Below, piece after piece: positions 14,944-15,057 of a stretch of DNA of 15,057 nt (position 1 is the stretch's first letter; each line of letters begins with the position of its first letter). The stretch is from the NCBI GenBank assembly GCA_009778425.1, contig WRJU01000232.1, positions 1 through 15,057 on the forward strand, written 5' to 3'. The position numbers and the translations under genes are program-made. This stretch comes from Pseudomonadota bacterium (GTDB lineage: Bacteria; Pseudomonadota; Gammaproteobacteria; Burkholderiales; Rhodocyclaceae). The notes under the pieces were generated by a model. That model was not told the origin of the DNA. It saw nothing but the letters and a program-made list of their open reading frames with translations, and did no database searches.

Positions 14944-15057
14944 ATGGGCGATCCCAAAACGAAGTTTCTGATCGTAGACGACTTCTCGACGATGCGGCGT
15001 ATCGTCCGCAATCTGCTCAAGGAGTTGGGATATGCCAACGCGGACGAAGCCGAGGAT
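14944..15057 (+). CDS. cheY: CheY response regulator, 5' part only
   Basis: CheY carries the phosphoryl signal from CheA to the flagellar switch. Only 38 codons from ATG at 14944 are in the window, preceded by GGAGAA. The visible MGDPKTKFLIVDDFSTMRR followed by IVRNLLKELGY is almost diagnostic of single-domain CheY. The acidic pair at 12-13 (VDD) is present; the phosphoacceptor near residue 57 and the rest lie beyond the right edge. It is the last visible gene of the cheR-cheB-cheV-cheV-cheY run. Confidence 0.92.
   Translation, partial: MGDPKTKFLIVDDFSTMRRIVRNLLKELGYANADEAED

Overview
The window looks like the chromosome of a flagellated betaproteobacterium. The flagellar block uses the FlhDC master regulator, followed by motA-motB, cheR, cheB, two cheV genes and cheY. 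That order, the moderately high GC content and the close match of FlhC, CheY and CheV to betaproteobacterial forms fit Nitrosomonadales or Rhodocyclales relatives. A genus cannot be fixed from the sequence alone. All major genes belong to known families. I found no rRNA, tRNA, CRISPR array, transposase or integrase.

Region 1 (1-2199, minus strand) holds hypB and the first 460 codons of hypF. These make maturation proteins for a [NiFe]-hydrogenase: HypB supplies nickel and HypF makes the carbamoyl group that becomes cyanide. The two genes overlap by ATGA. hypF runs off the left edge and carries a palindromic GC-rich repeat, in frame, just after its YrdC-like domain.

Region 2 (2200-7492, plus strand) is a compact operon, hoxF-hoxU-hoxY-hoxH-hoxW. 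It encodes a bidirectional, cytoplasmic NAD-reducing [NiFe]-hydrogenase (group 3d type) and its dedicated maturation protease. HoxFU is the diaphorase that exchanges electrons with NAD. HoxYH is the hydrogenase dimer. HoxW trims the C-terminus of HoxH after nickel is inserted. A good sigma-70 type promoter and an AT-rich inverted repeat lie in the divergent hypB-hoxF spacer.

Region 3 (7531-7872, minus strand) is hypA, the nickel chaperone partner of HypB. It is separated from hypB by the whole oppositely oriented hox operon.

Region 4 (8054-15057, plus strand) is motility and chemotaxis. flhD-flhC is followed by a rho-independent terminator and a 200-base spacer. Then come motA-motB (stator), cheR (receptor methyltransferase), a receiver-less cheB (methylesterase), two tandem cheV genes (CheW-receiver fusions) and the first 38 codons of cheY. 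The boundary between the hydrogenase and motility blocks is a divergent spacer of about 180 bases with no mobile-element remains. The more unusual points are the repeat inside hypF, the split hypA/hypB arrangement, the missing receiver domain of CheB beside two receiver-bearing CheV proteins, and a 12-base motif shared by the spacers upstream of motA and cheV.
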